This document shows, piece by piece, positions 17,817 to 26,312 of a DNA stretch of 63,511 bases. The notes beneath the pieces were generated by a model that had not been told where the DNA came from, did not search any database, and saw only the letters and a program-made list of their open reading frames with translations. The stretch's first letter is position 1; each line of letters opens with the position of its first letter. This stretch comes from Candidatus Bathyarchaeia archaeon (GTDB lineage: Archaea > Thermoproteota > Bathyarchaeia > Hecatellales > Hecatellaceae). The position numbers and the translations under genes were made by a program. The stretch is taken from NCBI GenBank assembly GCA_038883335.1, contig JAVZMI010000008.1, forward strand, positions 1 to 63,511. The letters are read 5' to 3'.

Positions 17817-18244
17817 AGGGCTTTTAGTGTTTCATACCAGAGGATTGCTGAGGTTGTAAATCCGAATATGAGGGCTATCAGGTTATGTGCGGTTAAGGTC
17901 TGATTGTAAAGTGTCACGTAGGCTACAAGAAGTGAGGTGGTGAACACGGCATATAGTAGAAACCTGGGAAACCTGAATCTCCCAATCTTCACGAAGAGCT
18001 TCAAGAAGCCTACTTTAACCTCTCTGGATACCACATACTCGCCGTCGGTGGTCTTCTCAACTAGACCTAAACTCTTGAGTTTCTCTAGATGGTGGAAGAC
18101 GGCGCTAGGTCTCTTGTAGCCTAATGCCCGTTGGAGGCTTCTAACACCTACACTCCCACCCCCTGATTTGAGGAGGCACCAGTAGACTTGGAGGGTTCTC
18201 CCCCGAAGCTCAGCCTCCAACCGGTTATCTCCTTCTCCTGCCAC
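17798..18244 (-). CDS. Winged-helix protein with two C-terminal membrane segments
   Basis: A 148-residue protein. Residues 12-75 are a winged helix (LQVYWCLLKSGGGSVGVRSL and GYKRPSAVFHHLEKLKSLGL, then a wing with EYVVSREVKVG). Two hydrophobic helices follow at about 93-113 (FLLYAVFTTSLLVAYVTL) and 118-138 (NLIALIFGFTTSAILWYETL). Membrane-anchored HTH proteins of this layout are frequent in TACK archaea, with unknown signals. GTG or ATG choice is uncertain: the frame starts at 18244 just after a short spacer from the SIMPL gene, which runs in the same direction. It likely regulates a nearby envelope gene, as an inference. Confidence 0.75.
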   Translation of the reverse strand: MAGEGDNRLEAELRGRTLQVYWCLLKSGGGSVGVRSLQRALGYKRPSAVFHHLEKLKSLGLVEKTTDGEYVVSREVKVGFLKLFVKIGRFRFPRFLLYAVFTTSLLVAYVTLYNQTLTAHNLIALIFGFTTSAILWYETLKALREIPV

Positions 18245-18296
18245 GCCGTCCAGTCCTCACCTTGCATATAGAAAATAGGGGATGAAAGATTTAGGC

Positions 18297-19118
18297 TTAA
18301 GCGATCTCGTAGACCATGGTGACGGTCGCGGTCACGCTGAGTTCGCTTGGAGGAAGCACCGGTGTGCTGGTCATACCAGCTTCAAGTTTGTAGATCGGTG
18401 ATGGATATGGAATGTAACCTTCGCCTATGGTTATTGAGACAGGGCCTGAGAGCGTTATTCCCGCCCCCTCAGCCACCACGTCAGCTCTGCTCTTGGCTTC
18501 TCTGACCGCTAGGGCTAGGGCTTCAAGTTGTAGTCTTTCGGTGGCTTCTTCTGAGAGTGTGAAGCTCACATATGAGACACTGTTGGCTCCAGCTGAGACG
18601 GCTGCGTCGATGACCGTACCAGCCATATCAAGCCTTTCAAGGGTTAACTTTAAGTTGTTGTGGCTCTCGTAGCCGGCGATTATTGGAATTCCATACTCAG
18701 GGTACTGCCATACAGGGCTCAACCCTACGTCGGTTGTCTCCATCTGGTCCTCCTCCACTCCAACACTCTTCAAAGCCTCGATGATGTTGCTCATCTTCTC
18801 GCTGTTGAGCTTTTGAGCGTCGGCGGCAGTGTCACTCCTAGTTGTCACACCCAAGACTACGATTACTCTGTCTGGGCTGGCTTTAGCCACACCTGTACCA
18901 GTAACAGTTAGTGTTCTGTCTTCTTCTTCCTCCCCTAAGGTCCTCGAGAGTGTTGCCGCGCTTGTGTCGCCTCCAAAAATTTTAGCGGCCAAGGCTTCAT
19001 CAGCATTTTGCGTTGCCGTGTATAATGGCACGACTATAACCAAGTTTACAGCCAACAGAACCACGGCGATTACAGACATGGCTAAACCAAAATTTCTCAA
19101 AGTGCTCTCTTCATTCAA
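18297..19118 (-). CDS. SIMPL-domain (DUF541) secreted or membrane-anchored protein
   Basis: A 273-residue protein with one N-terminal membrane helix (about 9-34, LAMSVIAVVLLAVNLVIVV) and an external SIMPL domain: RTLTVTGTGVAKASPDRVIV (the typical start of the domain), repeated helical segments, and ending in LSVTATVTMVYEI. The family is found across prokaryotes, named after a mouse signalling protein, and implicated in envelope or oxidative stress, without a known enzymatic activity. It is followed 52 bases later by the membrane HTH gene. Three overlapping GAACA/TGTTC repeats lie just upstream of its TATA region and suggest dedicated regulation. Confidence 0.88.
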   Translation of the reverse strand: MNEESTLRNFGLAMSVIAVVLLAVNLVIVVPLYTATQNADEALAAKIFGGDTSAATLSRTLGEEEEDRTLTVTGTGVAKASPDRVIVVLGVTTRSDTAADAQKLNSEKMSNIIEALKSVGVEEDQMETTDVGLSPVWQYPEYGIPIIAGYESHNNLKLTLERLDMAGTVIDAAVSAGANSVSYVSFTLSEEATERLQLEALALAVREAKSRADVVAEGAGITLSGPVSITIGEGYIPYPSPIYKLEAGMTSTPVLPPSELSVTATVTMVYEIA

Positions 19119-19172
19119 ACTATTTCACCTTAAACAGGATAATGTGCTTGGAGGGTTTAATTGTATACTTCC

Positions 19173-19210
19173 GAACAGTTGTTCTAGGTTTTAGAACACT
19201 TATATTGTTC
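19173..19210. promoter_or_regulatory. Overlapping GAACA/TGTTC inverted repeats upstream of the SIMPL gene
   Basis: Within 38 bases: GAACA-gt-TGTTC (19173-19184), GTTCTA-ggttt-TAGAAC (19181-19197) and GAACA-cttatat-TGTTC (19194-19210). They sit between the polB stop and the minus-strand TATA-like ATACAATTAAA (about 19155-19165) of the SIMPL gene, exactly where an archaeal regulator acting at the BRE/TATA would bind. The identity of the regulator is unknown. Confidence 0.45.
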
Positions 19211-19241
19211 CGAGGGTTGTTTGGTGGGCTAAGTCACTATT

Positions 19242-21857
19242 TTACACCCACCGCTCCAGCCTTGAGATGCCGATGATCTCGTTGAAGTCTATGCCTAAAG
19301 CGTCGAGAACCTGCTCGAAGGTAGCCTGAATGTGCTCAACATACTTCTCAGTGTCAACTTCGTCCAGTGACGCGAGGTGGACTGGCTTCACGCTTGGATC
19401 CTTTCTCACCTTCACGTAACGTATTACTGATCCAGCCCCAACCTTCTCACGATCCTCCCCCGAGAGGAACCTCATAGCTTTTATGTGCTGGGGGGTGGTC
19501 TTCTCATACTCTTCCAGATTCTTACCTAGGACAACGGTGAAGGCCAGCTCGTCGAGACCGTAACCCTTACTCTTCAGCTTTATGTAACACTCCTTAACTA
19601 TGCCCTTGATCCGTTCCTTTGCAGTTTTAAACTCCTCCTCACTTCTGACTTCGCTAAGGATACGGATCATCTGAGCGAAGGCGCTCTTCAGGAACTCGGG
19701 CGTATTTCGTTTCTTACCAATCAGCCCCTTTATATCGACACTGCCGTCAGGGTAGACGCCAATGTAATTCTTCTTCCGCGTGGAGAACGCTGAGTAGCGA
19801 TAGACCTTCTCCACATCCAGCTCCATCCCGAGACTCTCCTTAGACCAATTAACGAGCTGACGGATCTGGTCTGGTGATGGATTCTTTAGGAAGACCGAGT
19901 CAGTGTCGCCATAGATTACTTCTATACCTAACTCTTGAGCTTTGGCTATTGTGGAGGTTATGGCATATCGCCCGATTGCAGAGGTAGCCTCCGCTACTGG
20001 AGGGCAGTATAGTGCGAAATGTTCAGCCCCGAAGACACCGTATGAAGCGTTCAATAACACTTTAAGTGTTCTCTGAACTATCGAGTACCATGCTCTGACC
20101 TCCTGTTTGAGAGTTTTATCTTTAGCCTTGGTCTTATACCATTTGACGCGGACATCCCTCAGCGAGCCTATTAGTAGGCTTGTCAGTCCTTGGCGTTTAG
20201 TGCAGACCCAGTGTGGGGTTCCGGGGATAAGGTTCGATTTACAGTCTTCATGGGGGCACAGTATCGTTTCATATGACAGATTCCACCTTTTGATTATGCT
20301 TGGGTATAGGCTGCTGAAGTCTAGTACGTAAACATTGAAGTTCACTCCTGGCTTAGGTTCTATGACGATTGCGCCACGGTACTTCTTACCTTTGATCACA
20401 GCCTCCGTCGTCATGACACCTTTTCTAGCCAGTATCTCTTCTGAGGTTGGGATGAGGAAGCCCCGCTGTCTATGCTCAGCATACATCATGCTCCTAATCC
20501 AGTTCGAGACCCCTTGCCGTGTTACATCCTCTAGAGGCATCTTCGATATCCTCGCCAAGGCGAGAGCCAGTTTAAGGGTTAGATTGCCGTCGAGAGACGC
20601 TAATCCGTAGGTCAACTCAGAATCCCTGAGGCAATATGCCATCAGCTCCCTATTAGTGAGGGCTGAAATATTCCGCTCCAACTTTATCTTGCCAACGCCG
20701 AGAAGGGCGAAGGCTATATCGTGAAGAGTAGTCTCCCGGTACTTTTGGTCAAAAGCGTAGACTTGGATCGACCGGTTGTAGAAGAACTTGTAGAGGTCGA
20801 TGTGGACTCCGTATGTGAGGAGGGCAGTCTCCTTACCCAGTTCTATTGGAACTTCACTATCTGGCACCCCTAAACGCTGGGCTCGATGCCAGATATACCG
20901 TAGGTCAAAATCATCGCCGTTGAATGTGACCACGATAGGGTATTCTCGGAGAATCTGACAAAGCTCCACTATGAGCTTCCTCTCTTCATCAAAACGTAAT
21001 ACTTGCGCCCTCTCTGGAAGGAGCTCAGTTCCCTCCTCCACCCCAAGTCTCTCAAGCAGTAGAACACGCCTATTCCCGTCGGAGTCAACAGCTGAGGCGC
21101 AGATTACAGGATAGAGAGCTTCCCTGGGATCTGGGATCCGGTTTAGGGCTGGTGATTCAACTTCTATGTCCAGTGCTACAAATCTCAGATCTGGAACCGG
21201 GCACTCGAGGAGCCTGATCCAATTTTTCACATAATTCATAAACTCCGTAGGTTCTCCTCTAAAGGTGGCATCGATCTGCTGAAGGAGTTGATGTGAAAGT
21301 TCTGCCTCCGCAACGAGGTTGCTTCCCTCTAAACGGTATGGCATCCCAATCTCGAGCTGCGTGTCGTATAGGTAGCTCTCATAATATTTTATGTTAGCCT
21401 CCCATACGCGGAGGTCAGAGTCTTGAGGGCGTTCGCTGGGGATAATGTCCCTTATCGAGCCTGAGGGCTTCCCCCCGATCGAGAGAGGATCCTTGGCCAC
21501 TATCTTGGTTACCTGAACCTCTTCTCCCGTGAATGGGTCTATTTTCGTGGTTCGTTCTATGTGGTCTAATCCCTCATGTGTCTTGATTGCTGGAATTTCC
21601 ATTAGAGCCTCGGGTGAGAGGTTGCACAGACAGTAAGGCTTGTGTCCAGTGTTGTCATACCAGTGAGATATCTTCTTGGCATATGGCTCATAGAATTTCA
21701 GTAGGGCTAGGCCCTTCTTGCCATCGTAAGTTGCGGAGAGCAGATACGCTCTAGTTGAGCTAGCACATGCCTCCAGCCTCGACCTAGGCGTCTCAGCAGT
21801 TTTCCTTCCCACCACATCTTCTTGATCTAGGAAGTCTTCTAGAGTTTTCTCGATCAT
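19242..21857 (-). CDS. polB: Family B DNA polymerase
   Basis: A replicative or repair DNA polymerase of 871 residues with both activities intact. The 3'-5' exonuclease is shown by FVALDIEVES (Exo I, about 228) and VTFNGDDFDLRYIWHRA (Exo II). The polymerase has motif A DFSSLYPSIIKRWNLS (about 510), motif B KVLLNASYGVFGAEHF and motif C YGDTDSVFLKNP (about 650, two catalytic aspartates). The N-terminal YDNTGHKPYCLCNLSPE segment is typical of crenarchaeal/thaumarchaeal PolB. It follows purM by 43 bases in the same direction, so it may be read through from the purine operon. No intein or truncation. Confidence 0.95.
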   Translation of the reverse strand: MIEKTLEDFLDQEDVVGRKTAETPRSRLEACASSTRAYLLSATYDGKKGLALLKFYEPYAKKISHWYDNTGHKPYCLCNLSPEALMEIPAIKTHEGLDHIERTTKIDPFTGEEVQVTKIVAKDPLSIGGKPSGSIRDIIPSERPQDSDLRVWEANIKYYESYLYDTQLEIGMPYRLEGSNLVAEAELSHQLLQQIDATFRGEPTEFMNYVKNWIRLLECPVPDLRFVALDIEVESPALNRIPDPREALYPVICASAVDSDGNRRVLLLERLGVEEGTELLPERAQVLRFDEERKLIVELCQILREYPIVVTFNGDDFDLRYIWHRAQRLGVPDSEVPIELGKETALLTYGVHIDLYKFFYNRSIQVYAFDQKYRETTLHDIAFALLGVGKIKLERNISALTNRELMAYCLRDSELTYGLASLDGNLTLKLALALARISKMPLEDVTRQGVSNWIRSMMYAEHRQRGFLIPTSEEILARKGVMTTEAVIKGKKYRGAIVIEPKPGVNFNVYVLDFSSLYPSIIKRWNLSYETILCPHEDCKSNLIPGTPHWVCTKRQGLTSLLIGSLRDVRVKWYKTKAKDKTLKQEVRAWYSIVQRTLKVLLNASYGVFGAEHFALYCPPVAEATSAIGRYAITSTIAKAQELGIEVIYGDTDSVFLKNPSPDQIRQLVNWSKESLGMELDVEKVYRYSAFSTRKKNYIGVYPDGSVDIKGLIGKKRNTPEFLKSAFAQMIRILSEVRSEEEFKTAKERIKGIVKECYIKLKSKGYGLDELAFTVVLGKNLEEYEKTTPQHIKAMRFLSGEDREKVGAGSVIRYVKVRKDPSVKPVHLASLDEVDTEKYVEHIQATFEQVLDALGIDFNEIIGISRLERWV

Positions 21858-21900
21858 TGAAAGCTCTCCACTAAGTTTAGAATATCGTTAATGATAAATC

Positions 21901-22974
21901 TCACTGAAACGAGATCTCCCCGTCTCGTGTGGAGATCAGGATCTTCTTCTCCTCAATTACTCGACCAATTAAGCGAGCCTTGACTCTGTGCCTACGACAC
22001 ACAGAATATATCTTCGTAAGCTCTCTTCTTGGGGCAATAACAACGAAGCCCACACCCATATTAAAGGTTCTATACATCTCCTTCAAAGGGATCCTCCCAA
22101 GTCGCTGGATGAGGCTAAATATAGGGTGAGGTTTCGGCATATTATAGAAGTGGAACCCTGACTTGGTATAATCCCAAAACCTCTCCAACTTCGTGAAGCC
22201 TCCTCCGGTTATATGAGCTAAGCCGTGAACTATTGCAGCTTGGGTAATCTCAAGTATAGGCTTCACATATATCTTTGTAGGCGTCAACAACTCCTCCCCC
22301 AAGGTTTTCCCTCCTAGCCCCCGGGGTTTCTCTTCCAGCTTCAAACTAGCCTCATCGAGCAGCACGCGCCTAGCTAGTGTGAGCCCATTGCTGTGAACCC
22401 CGCTACTCTCCAAACCAACTATTATGTCCCCCGGCTTTATTGCCTCACCCGTGATGATCTTCCTCTTATCGACCACCCCTACACCTAACGCCGCCAGATC
22501 GAAGCCACGTCCATCCCCCACACCGTGTATCACGTCGGGCATCACGGCGGTTTCCCCACCCACAACCGCGACACCAGCCTCTTCCGCCCCCACCGTTAAG
22601 CTCCCAATTATGGATCTCACAACTTCGCCGTCTAGCCTCTCTACGGCAAGATAATCTACAAGTGCCAAAGGCTCAGCCCCCACACATATCAGATCGTTTA
22701 CACACATCGCAACACAATCGATGCCGATGGTATCGTACCGACCTAGGAGTTGAGCGATAAGCACCTTAGTTCCGCAGCCATCAACATGGAGCGCGAGAGC
22801 CTGCCCACCTCCTATATCGATGAGGGAGGCATAATGGCCGAATCCTGTAATGACCTCGCCGAACCTGCCAGCCCGCAGCCGGAACGTCTCCTCAACTAGC
22901 CTACCAATCTCAGCTTGAGTCTTTCTGACTTGAGCGATATTAACGCCTGCCTTGGCATAGGTCCACTTTTTCAT
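21901..22974 (-). CDS. purM: Phosphoribosylformylglycinamidine cyclo-ligase (AIR synthetase)
   Basis: Closes the imidazole ring of AIR from FGAM with ATP, the fifth step of purine synthesis. The 357-residue protein has the PurM/SelD-type ATP-binding loop around IDIGGGQALALHVDGCGTK and IGIDCVAMCVNDLICVGAEPLA, and the C-terminal domain with LAHITGGGFTKLERF. Its start codon overlaps the purE stop by four bases, so it is the last pur gene of the run. The related purL, purQ and purS are not in the window and must be elsewhere. Confidence 0.95.
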   Translation of the reverse strand: MKKWTYAKAGVNIAQVRKTQAEIGRLVEETFRLRAGRFGEVITGFGHYASLIDIGGGQALALHVDGCGTKVLIAQLLGRYDTIGIDCVAMCVNDLICVGAEPLALVDYLAVERLDGEVVRSIIGSLTVGAEEAGVAVVGGETAVMPDVIHGVGDGRGFDLAALGVGVVDKRKIITGEAIKPGDIIVGLESSGVHSNGLTLARRVLLDEASLKLEEKPRGLGGKTLGEELLTPTKIYVKPILEITQAAIVHGLAHITGGGFTKLERFWDYTKSGFHFYNMPKPHPIFSLIQRLGRIPLKEMYRTFNMGVGFVVIAPRRELTKIYSVCRRHRVKARLIGRVIEEKKILISTRDGEISFQ

Positions 22975-23399
22975 CTAGACTCCGCCAGTCTTTTCTGGAG
23001 TTCAGGGTCTTTTAGTGCTAGAATCCTAGCTGCGAGCCATGCAGCATTCTCTCCATTATCAACCCCAACCGTACCGACGGGTACACCGCGGGGCATCTGA
23101 ACCATTGAGAGGAACGCATCGATCCCCTCTAGTTTGACGTTTAGGGGGACCCCGATTACCGGTTTGGTGGTCCGCGAAGCTATATAGCCGGGGAGATGGG
23201 CAGCTAATCCAGCCATCCCTATGAAGACATCGGCGTCCGTCTCCTTAAGATATCTGTCAAGTAACTCAGGCGTCCGGTGGGCTGATAACACCTTGACCTC
23301 ATACGGTATACTGAGCTTATCCAAGACCTCGGTACACCTCTTTGCCACCAGCATATCTCTCTCGCTTCCAATTATTATGGCGACACGCATGCCTCCCAA
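22971..23399 (-). CDS. purE: PurE-type N5-CAIR mutase / AIR carboxylase
   Basis: Catalyses carboxyl transfer to C4 of the imidazole to give CAIR. The 142-residue protein shows VAIIIGSERDMLVAK, KVLSAHRTPELLDRY (the AHR signature) and FIGMAGLAAHLPGYIASRT. The first loop is SERD rather than the common SxSD, and the second loop is GMAGLAAHLP rather than GAGGAAHLPG, so assignment to class I (N5-CAIR mutase) or class II (CO2-using carboxylase) is uncertain. No purK is adjacent, which leans toward direct carboxylation, as inference. Overlaps purM by four bases. Confidence 0.9.
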   Translation of the reverse strand: MGGMRVAIIIGSERDMLVAKRCTEVLDKLSIPYEVKVLSAHRTPELLDRYLKETDADVFIGMAGLAAHLPGYIASRTTKPVIGVPLNVKLEGIDAFLSMVQMPRGVPVGTVGVDNGENAAWLAARILALKDPELQKRLAESR

Positions 23400-23407
23400 C
23401 CTCTAAA

Positions 23408-24319
23408 TCAAGCAAATCTCAACCTCCGCAGGTCTGCGAGTTTAGGAAGCCCAGCGCGGGCGCCCACTCTCATTATGCAACGTGACGCAACGAAGTTCCC
23501 TATTCTCCCGCATGTGTGGAGATCTTTATTATTGAGTAATCCATAAAGGAAGCCGGCGCAAAAAGCATCCCCCGCACCAGTAGTGTCCACCACTTTCACC
23601 TCATTGGGCTCCACCAAGTAGGCTTCTTTCCCGTCGGTGACATAGCATCCCCGCTCAGCCAGCTTCACCGCGACTATATCTGCCCCCTCGTTCAACAGGA
23701 TCCGCGAGCCTTCCACGTAGCCCGCCCCTGTGAGAAGCTTCAACTCGTTCTCGTTTGGAAAGATGACTCGGCTTCGCTTCACTAGCGGTTTTAATGCTCT
23801 CAGTCCTTTCCTCGCATAGATCTCTCCAGGATCGAAGCTTACTTCGATGTTTGGCAGAATTTTGACAAGCTTCTTCTGGGCTTCGAAGGGAATCGTACCG
23901 ACGAATGATGTCAAGTGTAAAAGCTTCGCTGAACCCGCATAATCTAAGGATATCTCTTCAAACCTAAGTGTGTCGTTGACACCCGGGTCTACGTAGAGGG
24001 CTCGCTCCCCCTTCTTGTCTATGTAGCCTGTGACAGTGCCGCTCCTTCCACTCTTCGAGACTATAACACCGCCGGTGTCCACTCCCTCATCCCTGAAGCT
24101 CTTCAGAAGTATCTCACCTTCGCGGTCACTGGCAACTTTACCTATATACCCCGTCTTTAACTCCAATCTCGCCATGCCCACGGCTGTGTTTGCAGCTGAG
24201 CCTCCAGGTGTCTCTTCACAGTCTAGAATAAAACTCTCCTCTCCTCCACCGGCTATCCTCTCTACACGATAGAGTCTATCAAGGTTCAAGGCGCCGAAAC
24301 AGATGGCTTCAGGGCTCAT
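23408..24319 (-). CDS. PfkB-family carbohydrate/nucleoside kinase
   Basis: A ribokinase-fold kinase of 303 residues. It has the N-terminal GALNLDR start, the substrate-binding ETPGGSAANTAVGMARL glycine motif and the C-terminal anion-hole/catalytic base motif VVDTTGAGDAFCAGFLYGL (catalytic Asp near 249). The phosphate acceptor may be a sugar or nucleoside; archaeal relatives include nucleoside kinases. Its start overlaps the ftr stop (ATGA), and purE follows eight bases after it, so it is an integral member of the purine operon, which favours a role in nucleoside or phosphoribosyl metabolism. That role is inference. Confidence 0.87.
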   Translation of the reverse strand: MSPEAICFGALNLDRLYRVERIAGGGEESFILDCEETPGGSAANTAVGMARLELKTGYIGKVASDREGEILLKSFRDEGVDTGGVIVSKSGRSGTVTGYIDKKGERALYVDPGVNDTLRFEEISLDYAGSAKLLHLTSFVGTIPFEAQKKLVKILPNIEVSFDPGEIYARKGLRALKPLVKRSRVIFPNENELKLLTGAGYVEGSRILLNEGADIVAVKLAERGCYVTDGKEAYLVEPNEVKVVDTTGAGDAFCAGFLYGLLNNKDLHTCGRIGNFVASRCIMRVGARAGLPKLADLRRLRFA

Positions 24320-25215
24320 ATTATCTGCCTTAGTGGAATCTTATACTTGCCAAGTCTTCCCCCGTAATTTCCCGCAGAGATCTTAACCACTCCATTCACA
24401 CTTTTAGCCGCATTTATAGCTTCTCGCATTGCTTTCTTCACGGCGTCAAGTGTTATACCGTTGATCACGATCTCAGGAATCGAGCCCACCCCGTTCGGAA
24501 CCTTTGAATCTTTTATTTTGTGTCTCAGGGTTGGGCAGTAAGGGTGGTTGGTTGTTGGGCCTATTTCGGGATATTTGGTCTCAGGTTTTGATCCAGCTGA
24601 GCAGATATCGAAAGGTGTGATTACCCCATCAACTCTGCTTATAGCGTCTAATGCCACATAACCCGCCTCCAAAGCCGACTTTTCATCCGCGCAAAGGAAC
24701 CAAACGTTTCCCCCCATTACGCCCCGTCCATAGCCTATATTACGCTCTATAATGAAGTCCCCCATCATTAACGGTATCCTGATGACTCGGCGCCCCATGT
24801 AATTTTCCTCCCACTCGTAGCCGTCTCCACAATGCCCTATTCTTCTCATAGTATCGATCTTAAACTCGGAATCTGTGGCGTTGAATAGGGCAGTGGTGGG
24901 TGTGACGAGTATCCCTTGGCGTATTCGGTAAGAGATCTCCTTGTAGAAAGTCTCAACTGAACCCTCAAACCTATTCTCGTCGAGTCTACCCCAGAACTGC
25001 ACAACTGCGCCCTTCCGCCCGTCCGGGGTTTCCCCTTCCCCCAACCACTTCTCGACACCGCCCTCGGTTCGATTGATGACCACGGAAGGTAATGCTGTGG
25101 AGTTATAGGCTGCTCTCTTTAGGAGCTTCTCTGTTGCGGCGGTGATTATTAGCCGCGAGTATAATCCCTCAAATGCCTCCGCATATGTGTCTTCAATCTC
25201 GACCATATTTTTCAC
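24316..25215 (-). CDS. ftr: Formylmethanofuran--tetrahydromethanopterin formyltransferase
   Basis: Transfers the formyl group between formylmethanofuran and H4MPT in archaeal C1 metabolism (methanogenesis, the archaeal Wood-Ljungdahl branch or formyl oxidation). The 299-residue length equals known Ftr proteins, and conserved segments line up throughout: VEIEDTYAEAFEGLYSR at the start, GDGYEWEENYMGRRVIRIP, GVMGGNVWFLCADE, TTNHPYCPTLRHK, VPNGVGSIPEIVINGITLD, and the C-terminal GVVKISAGNYGGRLGKYKI. GTG 25215 overlaps the stop of the HAD gene; ATG 25206 is an alternative. It is co-transcribed with purine genes and not with fmd, mch or mtd, which is unusual. Confidence 0.93.
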   Translation of the reverse strand: MKNMVEIEDTYAEAFEGLYSRLIITAATEKLLKRAAYNSTALPSVVINRTEGGVEKWLGEGETPDGRKGAVVQFWGRLDENRFEGSVETFYKEISYRIRQGILVTPTTALFNATDSEFKIDTMRRIGHCGDGYEWEENYMGRRVIRIPLMMGDFIIERNIGYGRGVMGGNVWFLCADEKSALEAGYVALDAISRVDGVITPFDICSAGSKPETKYPEIGPTTNHPYCPTLRHKIKDSKVPNGVGSIPEIVINGITLDAVKKAMREAINAAKSVNGVVKISAGNYGGRLGKYKIPLRQII

Positions 25216-26312
25216 CCCAAACTCCCAATCTTTTCGCCTCTCACAATCTTTCTGAAGCGTTTACTCTTTTCTGTCAACCTGTCTTTATCACTTTCCTCTA
25301 TGACCTCGACTGTGGGCAACTGGTCAGGAAATAGCTCACGTACGCGTCTACATAGCTGAAGGTCGCCAGCGCAGTAGCGTTCTAATCCTAAATTCAGCTC
25401 TTTAACCATCTTTATAGTAGTTTCCTTGCCGAATCTCGAGAAGCAGTACGCGATAGGAGCGATTATCATTGCATTATTCGAGATTACGGCGATGTCAGCC
25501 TCTCGAATGGCGTAATCGTTTCCGTTAAAGGAGATGGCCAACCCTTTTCCCTCTCTCACCAGTCTAAGAGGTGGTGCGTCGGTTATGCTATCACCTACGT
25601 AGACAACATCACACAACTCAGCGTCAAGCTTCTCAACTATCTGCCTCACCGCCTTCGCCTTCTCGTGGCCCCCTACTGGGTTGATGTCTCTCAACATGTC
25701 TCCAGCCGCCATCCTTGAGATTTCGTCCCAGAAGATCGTGTCCAGCCTACTAATTGTCCTCTGGTCTCGGGGTGAGAAGTCTTGCAGGGAGTTAGGGTGC
25801 TCGGGGAGTTCTATCATGGGGTAAGTGGCCATCTCCTCGCGGAGCCGCATCAACGCTTTGACCTCTTCGTCAGTCAACTCGAATTGATCTAGGTTCAGCT
25901 TGGTGCAGTAGGTGTTCTCATATGGGAATCGAATAAGTGAACAGAGGGGTGAGATGTAGTGCTCGTAGCTTGTGCTCACGATGAAGGATGGCATTTGCTC
26001 ATTCACGTAGCGGAGCATCTCCGCAGCGCCAGGAATTAAAACGATATTCTTAGATGAGAACTCTCTAATCTTCGCGTCAGTGGCTCCGTAGGCCTTAAGG
26101 AAGGGGAGGATGAGCTTCAGCGTGTCGCCTGCTTTGTAGCCTGGTTTCTTAACCACATCGGCAAGGACATCGTCATATCTGCTTAGTAAAGTGAAAAACT
26201 CAGCCCCATTAGGTATAAAGTGGCTGGCTAATTCAAAGGCATTATCATTCTTTGAGATAGGTCCTTCACAATCTGTGATGAATATTCGATTACCATTCCG
26301 AAGGGTAGTCAT
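25212..26312 (-). CDS. HAD-superfamily hydrolase, archaeal EhaR-like family
   Basis: A 366-residue haloacid-dehalogenase-fold protein. Motif I is RIFITDCEGPIS (nucleophile Asp14, with Glu in place of the second Asp), motif II lies near SFIVSTSYEHY, and motif IV in VVYVGDSITDAPPLRLV. This DCEGP variant is what I recall from the archaeal group annotated as energy-converting hydrogenase subunit R in methanogens; no hydrogenase gene is nearby, so that name should not imply function. The frame is open to 26375 but ATG 26312 overlaps the purD stop (ATGA) and begins MTTLRNGNRIFITD, the natural start. A phosphatase acting on a phosphorylated intermediate of nucleotide or cofactor synthesis is a guess. 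Confidence 0.78.
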   Translation of the reverse strand: MTTLRNGNRIFITDCEGPISKNDNAFELASHFIPNGAEFFTLLSRYDDVLADVVKKPGYKAGDTLKLILPFLKAYGATDAKIREFSSKNIVLIPGAAEMLRYVNEQMPSFIVSTSYEHYISPLCSLIRFPYENTYCTKLNLDQFELTDEEVKALMRLREEMATYPMIELPEHPNSLQDFSPRDQRTISRLDTIFWDEISRMAAGDMLRDINPVGGHEKAKAVRQIVEKLDAELCDVVYVGDSITDAPPLRLVREGKGLAISFNGNDYAIREADIAVISNNAMIIAPIAYCFSRFGKETTIKMVKELNLGLERYCAGDLQLCRRVRELFPDQLPTVEVIEESDKDRLTEKSKRFRKIVRGEKIGSLG

